Shown here piece after piece: positions 51,176 to 62,900 of a stretch of DNA of 64,000 nucleotides. How positions within the stretch are numbered: position 1 is the stretch's first letter; the number at the start of each line of letters is the position of its first letter. The position numbers were made by a program, and so were the translations under genes. Source of the stretch: Liolophura sinensis (lineage: Eukaryota; Mollusca; Polyplacophora; Chitonida; Chitonidae); NCBI RefSeq assembly GCF_032854445.1, contig NW_027018067.1:31874-95873 (forward strand), read 5' to 3'. A model generated the notes under the pieces. The model saw only the letters and a program-made list of their open reading frames with translations, was not told the DNA's origin and ran no database searches.

Positions 51176-53929
51176 GACGTCGTCTGGGCTACCGAAGGCC
51201 ACATAACTTATAATGAAAAGTTGAATATAGTAATGACCAGTCGCGATTGTACATAGTTAACGTAGCCGATTTCAATTAGAAAAAAAGACCTGGCAAAAAT
51301 CCAAAAGTGGAAAAACTGTTCCAATGCTGCTGGTAAGAGGCTAATCCGACGTATTTTTTGACGAGAAATCGAATGGTGCAAACCGCGTTGCTCTCCGACC
51401 AATACTTTTGGCTGTAGCCACAAATGAATAATCATTGATGTCAAGATCACGTGCCCAGCAACGGCTCTTACTCCATGGAAACCAAGGAAATTTGCAATTT
51501 TTCAACAGCTGGAGATGCCTGACCCAATTGCGCATCTTTTGGCACCTTATTGATGTGGGTCAGTGTTCAATTGTACTTTTTACAGCGGACTGTATCAAGT
51601 ACCTTGTGTTTTTTTTATATACAAATGGTGTGGTTTTTCTACATGTAGATAAAGACATTGAGTTTGTCTTCGACTTAGAAGTAAGACATTTGCTGGGTGA
51701 GTTAAATGGGCTTGGCCCAAAGATTTGACGTCGTCTGGGCTACCGAAGGCCACATAACTTATAATGAAAAGTTGAATATAGTAATGACCAGTCGCGATTG
51801 TACATAGTTAATGTAGCCGATTTCAATTAGAAAAAAAGACCTGGCAAAAATCCAAAAGTTGAAAAACTGTTCCAATGCTGCTGGTAAGAGGCTAATCCGA
51901 CGTATTTTTTGACGAGAAATCGAATGGTGCAAACCGCGTTGCTCTCCGACCAATACTTTTGGCTGTAGCCACAAATGAATAATCATTGATGTCAAGATCA
52001 CGTGCCCAGCAACGGCTCTTACTCCATGGAAACCAAGGAAATTTGCAATTTTTCAACAGCTGGAGATGCCTGACCCAATTGCGCATCTTTTGGCACCTTA
52101 TTGATGTGGGTCAGTGTTCAATTGTACTTTTTACAGCGGACTGTATCAAGTACCTTGTGTTTTTTTTATATACAAATGGTGTGGTTTTTCTACATGTAGA
52201 TAAAGACATTGAGTTTGTCTTCGACTTAGAAGTAAGACATTTGCTGGGTGAGTTAAATGGGCTTGGCCCAAAGATTTGACGTCGTCTGGGCTACCGAAGG
52301 GCACATAACTTATAATGAAAAGTTGAATATAGTAATGACCAGTCGCGATTGTACATAGTTAATGTAGCCGATTTCAATTAGACAAAATACCAGGCAAAAA
52401 TCCAAAAGTGGAAAAACTGTTCCAATTCTGCTGGTAAGAGGCTATTCCGACGTATTTTTTGACGAGAAATCGAATGGTGCAAACCACGTTGCTCTCCGAC
52501 CAATACTTTTGGCTGTAGCCACAAATGAATAATCATTGATGTCAAGATCACGTGCCCAGCAACGGCTCTTACTCCATGGAAACCAAGGAAATTTGCAATT
52601 TTTCAACAGCTGGAGATGCCTGGCCCAATTGCGCATCTTTTGGCACCTTATTGATGTGGGTCAGTGTTCAATTGTACTTTTTACAGCGGACTGTATCAAG
52701 TACCTTGTGTTTTTTTTATATACAAATGGTGTGGTTTTTCTACATGTAGATAAAGACATTGAGTTTGTCTTCGACTTAGAAGTAAGACAACTGCTGGGTG
52801 AGTTAAATGGGCTTGGCCCAAAGATTTGACTTCGTCTGGGCTACCGAAGGGCACATAACTTATAATGAAAAGTTGAATATAGTAATGACCAGTCGCGATT
52901 GTACATAGTTAATGTAGCCGAAATCAGTTAGCAAAAAGACCAGGCAAAAATCCAAAAGTAGAAAAACTGTTCCAATGCTGCTGGTAAGAGGCTAATCCGA
53001 CGTATTTTTTGACGAGAAATCGAATGGTGCAAACCGCGTTGCTCTCCGACCAATACTTTTTGCTGTAGCCACAAATGAATAATCATTGATGTCAAGATCA
53101 CGTGCCCAGCAACGGCTCTTACTCCATGGAAACCAAGGAAATTTGCAATTTTTAAACAGCTGGAGATGCCTGGCCCAATTGCGCATCTTTTGGCACCTTA
53201 TTGATGTGGGTCAGTGTTCAATTGTACTTTTTAAAGCTTACTGTATCAAGTACCTTGTGTTTTTTTTATATACAAATGGTGTGGCTTTTCTACATGTAGA
53301 TAAAGACAATGAGTTTGTCTTCGACTTAGAAGTAAGACATTTGCTGGGTGAGTTAAATGGGCTTGGCCCAAAGATTTGACGTCGTCTGGGCTACCGAAGG
53401 CCACATAACTTATAATGAAAAGTTGAATATAGTAATGACCAGTCGCGATTGTACATAGTTAATGTAGCCGATTTCAATTAGAAAAAAAGACCAGGCAAAA
53501 ATCCAAAAGTGGAAAAAACTGTTCCAATGCTGCTGGTAAGAACCTAATCCGACGTATTTTTTGACGAGAAATCGAATGGTGCAAACCGCGTTGCTCTCCG
53601 ACCAATACTTTTGGCTGTAACCACAAATGAATAATCATTGATGTCAAGATCACGTGCCCAGCAACGGCTCTTACTCCATGGAAACCAAGGAAATTTGCAA
53701 TTTTTCAACAGCTGGAGATGCCTGGCCCAATTGCGCATCTTTTGGCACCTTATTGATGTGGGTCAGTGTTCAATTGTACTTTTTACAGCAGACTTTATCA
53801 TGTACCTTGTGTTTTTTTTATATACAAATGGTGTGGTTTTTCTACATGTAGATAAAGACTTTGAGTTTGTCTTCGACTTAGAAGTAAGACATTTGCTGGG
53901 TGAGTTAAATGGGCTTGGCCCAAAGATTT
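51176..53929 (+). repeat. 5-monomer higher-order repeat, copy 1 (M94-M98)
   Basis: 2754 bp, linker classes 2 2 4 7 2. Markers: ttaacgtagcc (51257), gctattcc and gacttcgtc (52828), tactttttgctg (about 53054), ttaaagcttactg (53231), gtggctttt and gacaatgag, aagaacct (about 53540), and ctgtaacc (about 53615). All recur 2754 bp downstream up to about 56370. Confidence 0.92.
53234..53239. other. Private HindIII site (aagctt) in M97
   Basis: The sequence ttaaagctta replaces ttacagcgga. The same change is in M102 (55988-55993), exactly 2754 bp downstream, but not in M111 (near 60935-60945), which is otherwise their closest relative. Useful as a physical marker of the 5-monomer unit. Confidence 0.85.
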
Positions 53930-56681
53930 GACGTCGTCTGGGCTACCGAAGGCCACATAACTTATAATGAAAAGTTGAATATAGTAATGACCAGTCGCGA
54001 TTGTACATAGTTAACGTAGCCGATTTCAATTAGAAAAAAAGACCTGGCAAAAATCCAAAAGTGGAAAAACTGTTCCAATGCTGCTGGTAAGAGGCTAATC
54101 CGACGTATTTTTTGACGAGAAATCGAATGGTGCAAACCGCGTTGCTCTCCGACCAATACTTTTGGCTGTAGCCACAAATGAATAATCATTGATGTCAAGA
54201 TCACGTGCCCAGCAACGGCTCTTACTCCATGGAAACCAAGGAAATTTGCAATTTTTCAACAGCTGGAGATGCCTGACCCAATTGCGCATCTTTTGGCACC
54301 TTATTGATGTGGGTCAGTGTTCAATTGTACTTTTTACAGCGGACTGTATCAAGTACCTTGTGTTTTTTTTATATACAAATGGTGTGGTTTTTCTACATGT
54401 AGATAAAGACATTGAGTTTGTCTTCGACTTAGAAGTAAGACATTTGCTGGGTGAGTTAAATGGGCTTGGCCCAAAGATTTGACGTCGTCTGGGCTACCGA
54501 AGGCCACATAACTTATAATGAAAAGTTGAATATAGTAATGACCAGTCGCGATTGTACATAGTTAATGTAGCCGATTTCAATTAGAAAAAAAGACCTGGCA
54601 AAAATCCAAAAGTTGAAAAACTGTTCCAATGCTGCTGGTAAGAGGCTAATCCGACGTATTTTTTGACGAGAAATCGAATGGTGCAAACCGCGTTGCTCTC
54701 CGACCAATACTTTTGGCTGTAGCCACAAATGAATAATCATTGATGTCAAGATCACGTGCCCAGCAACGGCTCTTACTCCATGGAAACCAAGGAAATTTGC
54801 AATTTTTCAACAGCTGGAGATGCCTGACCCAATTGCGCATCTTTTGGCACCTTATTGATGTGGGTCAGTGTTCAATTGTACTTTTTACAGCGGACTGTAT
54901 CAAGTACCTTGTGTTTTTTTTATATACAAATGGTGTGGTTTTTCTACATGTAGATAAAGACATTGAGTTTGTCTTCGACTTAGAAGTAAGACATTTGCTG
55001 GGTGAGTTAAATGGGCTTGGCCCAAAGATTTGACGTCGTCTGGGCTACCGAAGGGCACATAACTTATAATGAAAAGTTGAATATAGTAATGACCAGTCGC
55101 GATTGTACATAGTTAATGTAGCCGATTTCAATTAGACAAAATACCAGGCAAAAATCCAAAAGTGGAAAAACTGTTCCAATTCTGCTGGTAAGAGGCTATT
55201 CCGACGTATTTTTTGACGAGAAATCGAATGGTGCAAACCACGTTGCTCTCCGACCAATACTTTTGGCTGTAGCCACAAATGAATAATCATTGATGTCAAG
55301 ATCACGTGCCCAGCAACGGCTCTTACTCCATGGAAACCAAGGAAATTTGCAATTTTTCAACAGCTGGAGATGCCTGGCCCAATTGCGCATCTTTTGGCAC
55401 CTTATTGATGTGGGTCAGTGTTCAATTGTACTTTTTACAGCGGACTGTATCAAGTACCTTGTGTTTTTTTTATATACAAATGGTGTGGTTTTTCTACATG
55501 TAGATAAAGACATTGAGTTTGTCTTCGACTTAGAAGTAAGACAACTGCTGGGTGAGTTAAATGGGCTTGGCCCAAAGATTTGACTTCGTCTGGGCTACCG
55601 AAGGGCACATAACTTATAATGAAAAGTTGAATATAGTAATGACCAGTCGCGATTGTACATAGTTAATGTAGCCGAAATCAGTTAGCAAAAAGACCAGGCA
55701 AAAATCCAAAAGTAGAAAAACTGTTCCAATGCTGCTGGTAAGAGGCTAATCCGACGTATTTTTTGACGAGAAATCGAATGGTGCAAACCGCGTTGCTCTC
55801 CGACCAATACTTTTTGCTGTAGCCACAAATGAATAATCATTGATGTCAAGATCACGTGCCCAGCAACGGCTCTTACTCCATGGAAACCAAGGAAATTTGC
55901 AATTTTTAAACAGCTGGAGATGCCTGGCCCAATTGCGCATCTTTTGGCACCTTATTGATGTGGGTCAGTGTTCAATTGTACTTTTTAAAGCTTACTGTAT
56001 CAAGTACCTTGTGTTTTTTTTATATACAAATGGTGTGGCTTTTCTACATGTAGATAAAGACAATGAGTTTGTCTTCGACTTAGAAGTAAGACATTTGCTG
56101 GGTGAGTTAAATGGGCTTGGCCCAAAGATTTGACGTCGTCTGGGCTACCGAAGGCCACATAACTTATAATGAAAAGTTGAATATAGTAATGACCAGTCGC
56201 GATTGTACATAGTTAATGTAGCCGATTTCAATTAGAAAAAAAGACCAGGCAAAAATCCAAAAGTGGAAAAACTGTTCCAATGCTGCTGGTAAGAACCTAA
56301 TCCGACGTATTTTTTGACGAGAAATCGAATGGTGCAAACCGCGTTGCTCTCCGACCAATACTTTTGGCTGTAACCACAAATGAATAATCATTGATGTCAA
56401 GATCACGTGCCCAGCAACGGCTCTTACTCCATGGAAACCAAGGAAATTTGCAATTTTTCAACAGCTGGAGATGCCTGGCCCAATTGCGCATCTTTTGGCA
56501 CCTTATTGATGTGGGTCAGTGTTCAATTGTACTTTTTACAGCGGACTGTATCAAGTACTTTGTGTTTTTTTATATACAAATGGTGTGGTTTTTCTACATG
56601 TAGATAAAGACATTGAGTTTGTCTTCGACTTAGAAGTAAGACAACTGCTGGGTGAGTTAAATGGGCTTGGCCCAAAGATTT
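53930..56681 (+). repeat. 5-monomer higher-order repeat, copy 2 (M99-M103)
   Basis: 2752 bp, linker classes 2 2 4 7 2. It is colinear with copy 1. The last monomer (M103) shares the 5' aagaacct and ctgtaacc variants of M98, then switches to cagcgg, tactttgtg, T7 and gacaactg. The duplication border therefore falls inside the monomer, between about 56375 and 56545. Confidence 0.92.
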
Positions 56682-59600
56682 GACGTCGTCTGGGCTACCG
56701 AAGGGCACATAACTTATAATGAAAAGTTGAATATAGTAATGACCAGTCGCGATTGTACATAGTTAATGTAGCCGATTTCAATTCGCAAAAAGACCAGGCA
56801 AAAATCCAAAAGTAGAAAAACTGTTCCAATGCTGCTGGTAAGAGGCTAATCCGACGTATTTTTTGACGAGAAATCGAATGGTGCAAACCGCGTTGCTCTC
56901 CGACCAATACTTTTGGCTGTAGCCACAAATGAATAATCATTGATGTCAAGATCACCTGCCCAGCAACGGCTCTTACTCCATGGAAACCAAGGAAATTTGC
57001 AATTTTTCAACAGCTGGAGATGCCTGGCCCAATTGCGCATCTTTTGGCACCTTATTGATGTGGGTCAGTGTTCAATTGTACTTTTTACAGCGGACTGTAT
57101 CAAGTACCTTGTGTTTTTTTTATATACAAATGGTGTGGTTTTTCTACATGTAGATAAAGACATTGAGTTTGTCTTCGACTTAAAAGTAAGACATTTGCTG
57201 GGTGAGTTAAATGGGCTTGGCCCAAAGATTTGACGTCGTCTGGGCTACCGAAGGGCACATAACTTATAATGAAAAGTTGAATATAGTAATGACCAGTCGC
57301 GATTGTACATAGTTAATGTAGCCGATTTCAATTAGAAAAAATACCAGGCAAAAATCCAAAAGTGGAAAAACTGTTCCAATTCTGCTGGTAAGAGGCTATT
57401 CCGACGTATTTTTTGACGAGAAATCGAATGGTGTAAACCACGTTGCTCTCCGACCAATACTTTTGGCTGTAGCCACAAATGAATAATCATTGATGTCAAG
57501 ATCACGTGCCCAGCAACGGCTCTTACTCCATGGAAACCAAGGAAATTTGCAATTTTTCAACAGCTGGAGATGCCTGGCCCAATTGCGCATCTTTTGGCAC
57601 CTTATTGATGTGGGTCAATGTTCAATTGTACTTTTTACAGCGGACTGTATCAAGTACCTTGTGTTTTTTTTATATACAAATGGTGTGGTTTTTCTACATG
57701 TAGATAAAGACATTGAGTTTGTCTTCGACTTAGAAGTAAGACAACTGCTGGGTGAGTTAAATGGGCTTGGCCCAAAGATTTGACGTCGTCTGGGCTACCG
57801 AAGGGCACATAACTTATAATGAAAAGTTGAATATAGTAATGACCAGTAGCGATTGTACATAGTTAATGTAGCCGATTTCAATTCGCAAAAAGACCAGGCA
57901 AAAATCCAAAAGTGGAAAAACTGTTCCAATGCTGCTGGTAAGAGGCTAATCCGACGTATTTTTTGACGAGAAATCGAATGGTGCAAACCACGTTGCTCTC
58001 CGACCAATACTTTTGGCTGTAGCCACAAATGAATAATCATTGATGTCAAGATCACGTGCCCAGCAACGGCTCTTACTCCATGGAAACCAAGGAAATTTGC
58101 AATTTTTCAACAGCTGGAGATGCCTTACCCAATTGCGCATCTTTTGGCACCTTATTGATGTGGGTCAGTGTTCAATTGTACTTTTTACAGCGGACTGTAT
58201 CAAGTACCTTGTGTTTTTTTTATATACAAATGGTGTGGTTTTTCTACATGTAGATAAAGACATTGAGTTTGTCTTCGACTTAGAAGTAAGACATTTGCTG
58301 GGTGAGTTAAATGGGCTTGGCCCAAAGATTTGACGTCGTCTGGGCTACCGAAGGGCACATAACTTATAATGAAAAGTTGAATATAGTAATGACCAGTCGC
58401 GATTGTACATAGTTAATGTAGCCGATTTCAATTCGCAAAAAGACCAGGCAAAAATCCAAAAGTAGAAAAACTGTTCCAATGCTGCTGGTAAGAGGCTAAT
58501 CCGACGTATTTTTTGACGAGAAATCGAATGGTGCAAACCACGTTGCTCTCCGACCAATACTTTTGGCTGTAGCCACAAATGAATAATCATTGATGTGAAG
58601 ATCACGTGCCCAGCAACGGCTCTTACTCCATGGAAACCAAGGAAATTTGCAATTTTTCAACAGCTGGAGATGCCTGGCCCAATTGCGCATCTTTTGGCAC
58701 CTTATTGATGTGGGTCAGTGTTCAATTGTACTTTTTACAGCGGACTGTATCAAGTACCTTGTGTTTTTTTTATATACAAATGGTTTGCTTTTTCTACATG
58801 TAGATAAAGACATTGAGTTTGTCTTCGACTTAGAAGTAAGACATTTGCTGGGTGAGTTAAATGGGCTTGGCCCAAAGATTTGACGTCGTCTGGGCTACCG
58901 AAGGCCACATAACTTATAATGAAAAGTTGAATATAGTAATGACCAGTCGCGATTGTACATAGTTAATGTAGCCGATTTCAATTAGCAAAAAGACCAGGCA
59001 AAAATCCAAAAGTGGAAAAACTGTTCCAATGCTGCTGGTAAGAGGCTAATCCGACGTATTTTTTGACGAGAAATCGAATGGTGCAAACCGCGTTGCTCTC
59101 CGACCAATACTTTTGGCTGTAGCCACAAATGAATAATCATTGATGTCAAGATCACGTGCCCAGCAACGGCTCTTACTCCATGGAAACCAAGGAAATTTGC
59201 AATTTTTCAACAGCTGGAAATGCCTGGCCCAATTGCGCATATTTTGGCACCTTATTGATGTGGGTCAGTGTTCAATTGTACTTTTTACAGCGGACTGTAT
59301 CAAGTACCTTGTGTTTTTTTTATATACAAATGGTGTGGTTTTTCTACATGTAGATAAAGACATTGAGTTTGTCTTCGACTTAGAAGTAAGACAACTGCTG
59401 GGTGAGTTAAATGGGCTTTGCCCAAAGATTTGACGTCGTCTGGGCTACCGAAGGGCACATAACTTATAATGAAAAGTTGAATATAGTAATGACCAGTCGC
59501 GATTGTACATAGTTAATGTAGCCGATTTCAATTAGACAAAATACCAGGCAAAAATCCAAAAGTGGAAAAACTGTTCCAATGCTGCTGGTAAGAGGCTAAT

Positions 59601-59981
59601 CCGACGTATTTTTTGACGAGAAATCGAATGGTGCAAACCACGTTGCTCTCCGACCAATACTTTTGGCTGTAGCCACAAATGAATAATCATTGATGTCAAG
59701 ATCACGTGCTCAGCAACGGCCCTTACTCCATGGAAACCAAGGAAATTTGCAATTTTTCAACAGCTGGAGATGCCTGACCCAATTGCGCATCTTTTGGCAC
59801 CTTATTGATGTGGGTCAGTGTTCAATTGTACTTTTTACAGCGGACTGTATCAAGTACCTTGTGTTTTTTTTATATACAAATGGTGTGGTTTTTCTACATG
59901 TAGATAAAGACATTGAGTTTGTCTTCGACTTAGAAGTAAGACATTTGCTGGGTGAGTTAAATGGGCTTGGCCCAAAGATTT
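55032..59981 (+). repeat. 9-monomer higher-order repeat, complete copy (M101-M109)
   Basis: 4950 bp, linker classes 4 7 2 1 3 1 1 6 4. Overlaps the second 5-monomer unit. Markers gacttcgtc (55582), cacctg (56953), gtgtaaacc (57431), gggtcaatg (about 57612) and cagtagcg (about 57845) all recur exactly 4950 bp downstream. M108 has private ctggaaatg and catatttt and ends in ctttgccc. Confidence 0.9.
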
Positions 59982-62900
59982 GACGTCGTCTGGGCTACCG
60001 AAGGGCACATAACTTATAATGAAAAGTTGAATATAGTAATGACCAGTCGCGATTGTACATAGTTAATGTAGCCGATTTCAATTAGACAAAATACCAGGCA
60101 AAAATCCAAAAGTGGAAAAACTGTTCCAATTCTGCTGGTAAGAGGCTATTCCGACGTATTTTTTGACGAGAAATCGAATGGTGCAAACCACGTTGCTCTC
60201 CGACCAATACTTTTGGCTGTAGCCACAAATGAATAATCATTGATGTCAAGATCACGTGCCCAGCAACGGCTCTTACTCCATGGAAACCAAGGAAATTTGC
60301 AATTTTTCAACAGCTGGAGATGCCTGGCCCAATTGCGCATCTTTTGGCACCTTATTGATGTGGGTCAGTGTTCAATTGTACTTTTTACAGCGGACTGTAT
60401 CAAGTACCTTGTGTTTTTTTTATATACAAATGGTGTGGTTTTTCTACATGTAGATAAAGACATTGAGTTTGTCTTCGACTTAGAAGTAAGACAACTGCTG
60501 GGTGAGTTAAATGGGCTTGGCCCAAAGATTTGACTTCGTCTGGGCTACCGAAGGGCACATAACTTATAATGAAAAGTTGAATATAGTAATGACCAGTCGC
60601 GATTGTACATAGTTAATGTAGCCGAAATCAGTTAGCAAAAAGACCAGGCAAAAATCCAAAAGTAGAAAAACTGTTCCAATGCTGCTGGTAAGAGGCTAAT
60701 CCGACGTATTTTTTGACGAGAAATCGAATGGTGCAAACCGCGTTGCTCTCCGACCAATACTTTTTGCTGTAGCCACAAATGAATAATCATTGATGTCAAG
60801 ATCACGTGCCCAGCAACGGCTCTTACTCCATGGAAACCAAGGAAATTTGCAATTTTTAAACAGCTGGAGATGCCTGGCCCAATTGCGCATCTTTTGGCAC
60901 CTTATTGATGTGGGTCAGTGTTCAATTGTACTTTTTACAGCGGACTGTATCAAGTACCTTGTGTTTTTTTTATATACAAATGGTGTGGCTTTTCTACATG
61001 TAGATAAAGACAATGAGTTTGTCTTCGACTTAGAAGTAAGACATTTGCTGGGTGAGTTAAATGGGCTTGGCCCAAAGATTTGACGTCGTCTGGGCTACCG
61101 AAGGCCACATAACTTATAATGAAAAGTTGAATATAGTAATGACCAGTCGCGATTGTACATAGTTAATGTAGCCGATTTCAATTAGAAAAAAAGACCAGGC
61201 AAAAATCCAAAAGTGGAAAAACTGTTCCAATGCTGCTGGTAAGAACCTAATCCGACGTATTTTTTGACGAGAAATCGAATGGTGCAAACCGCGTTGCTCT
61301 CCGACCAATACTTTTGGCTGTAACCACAAATGAATAATCATTGATGTCAAGATCACGTGCCCAGCAACGGCTCTTACTCCATGGAAACCAAGGAAATTTG
61401 CAATTTTTCAACAGCTGGAGATGCCTGGCCCAATTGCGCATCTTTTGGCACCTTATTGATGTGGGTCAGTGTTCAATTGTACTTTTTACAGCGGACTGTA
61501 TCAAGTACTTTGTGTTTTTTTATATACAAATGGTGTGGTTTTTCTACATGTAGATAAAGACATTGAGTTTGTCTTCGACTTAGAAGTAAGACAACTGCTG
61601 GGTGAGTTAAATGGGCTTGGCCCAAAGATTTGACGTCGTCTGGGCTACCGAAGGGCACATAACTTATAATGAAAAGTTGAATATAGTAATGACCAGTCGC
61701 GATTGTACATAGTTAATGTAGCCGATTTCAATTCGCAAAAAGACCAGGCAAAAATCCAAAAGTAGAAAAACTGTTCCAATGCTGCTGGTAAGAGGCTAAT
61801 CCGACGTATTTTTTGACGAGAAATCGAATGGTGCAAACCGCGTTGCTCTCCGACCAATACTTTTGGCTGTAGCCACAAATGAATAATCATTGATGTCAAG
61901 ATCACCTGCCCAGCAACGGCTCTTACTCCATGGAAACCAAGGAAATTTGCAATTTTTCAACAGCTGGAGATGCCTGGCCCAATTGCGCATCTTTTGGCAC
62001 CTTATTGATGTGGGTCAGTGTTCAATTGTACTTTTTACAGCGGACTGTATCAAGTACCTTGTGTTTTTTTTATATACAAATGGTGTGGTTTTTCTACATG
62101 TAGATAAAGACATTGAGTTTGTCTTCGACTTAAAAGTAAGACATTTGCTGGGTGAGTTAAATGGGCTTGGCCCAAAGATTTGACGTCGTCTGGGCTACCG
62201 AAGGGCACATAACTTATAATGAAAAGTTGAATATAGTAATGACCAGTCGCGATTGTACATAGTTAATGTAGCCGATTTCAATTAGAAAAAATACCAGGCA
62301 AAAATCCAAAAGTGGAAAAACTGTTCCAATTCTGCTGGTAAGAGGCTATTCCGACGTATTTTTTGACGAGAAATCGAATGGTGTAAACCACGTTGCTCTC
62401 CGACCAATACTTTTGGCTGTAGCCACAAATGAATAATCATTGATGTCAAGATCACGTGCCCAGCAACGGCTCTTACTCCATGGAAACCAAGGAAATTTGC
62501 AATTTTTCAACAGCTGGAGATGCCTGGCCCAATTGCGCATCTTTTGGCACCTTATTGATGTGGGTCAATGTTCAATTGTACTTTTTACAGCGGACTGTAT
62601 CAAGTACCTTGTGTTTTTTTTATATACAAATGGTGTGGTTTTTCTACATGTAGATAAAGACATTGAGTTTGTCTTCGACTTAGAAGTAAGACAACTGCTG
62701 GGTGAGTTAAATGGGCTTGGCCCAAAGATTTGACGTCGTCTGGGCTACCGAAGGGCACATAACTTATAATGAAAAGTTGAATATAGTAATGACCAGTAGC
62801 GATTGTACATAGTTAATGTAGCCGATTTCAATTCGCAAAAAGACCAGGCAAAAATCCAAAAGTGGAAAAACTGTTCCAATGCTGCTGGTAAGAGGCTAAT

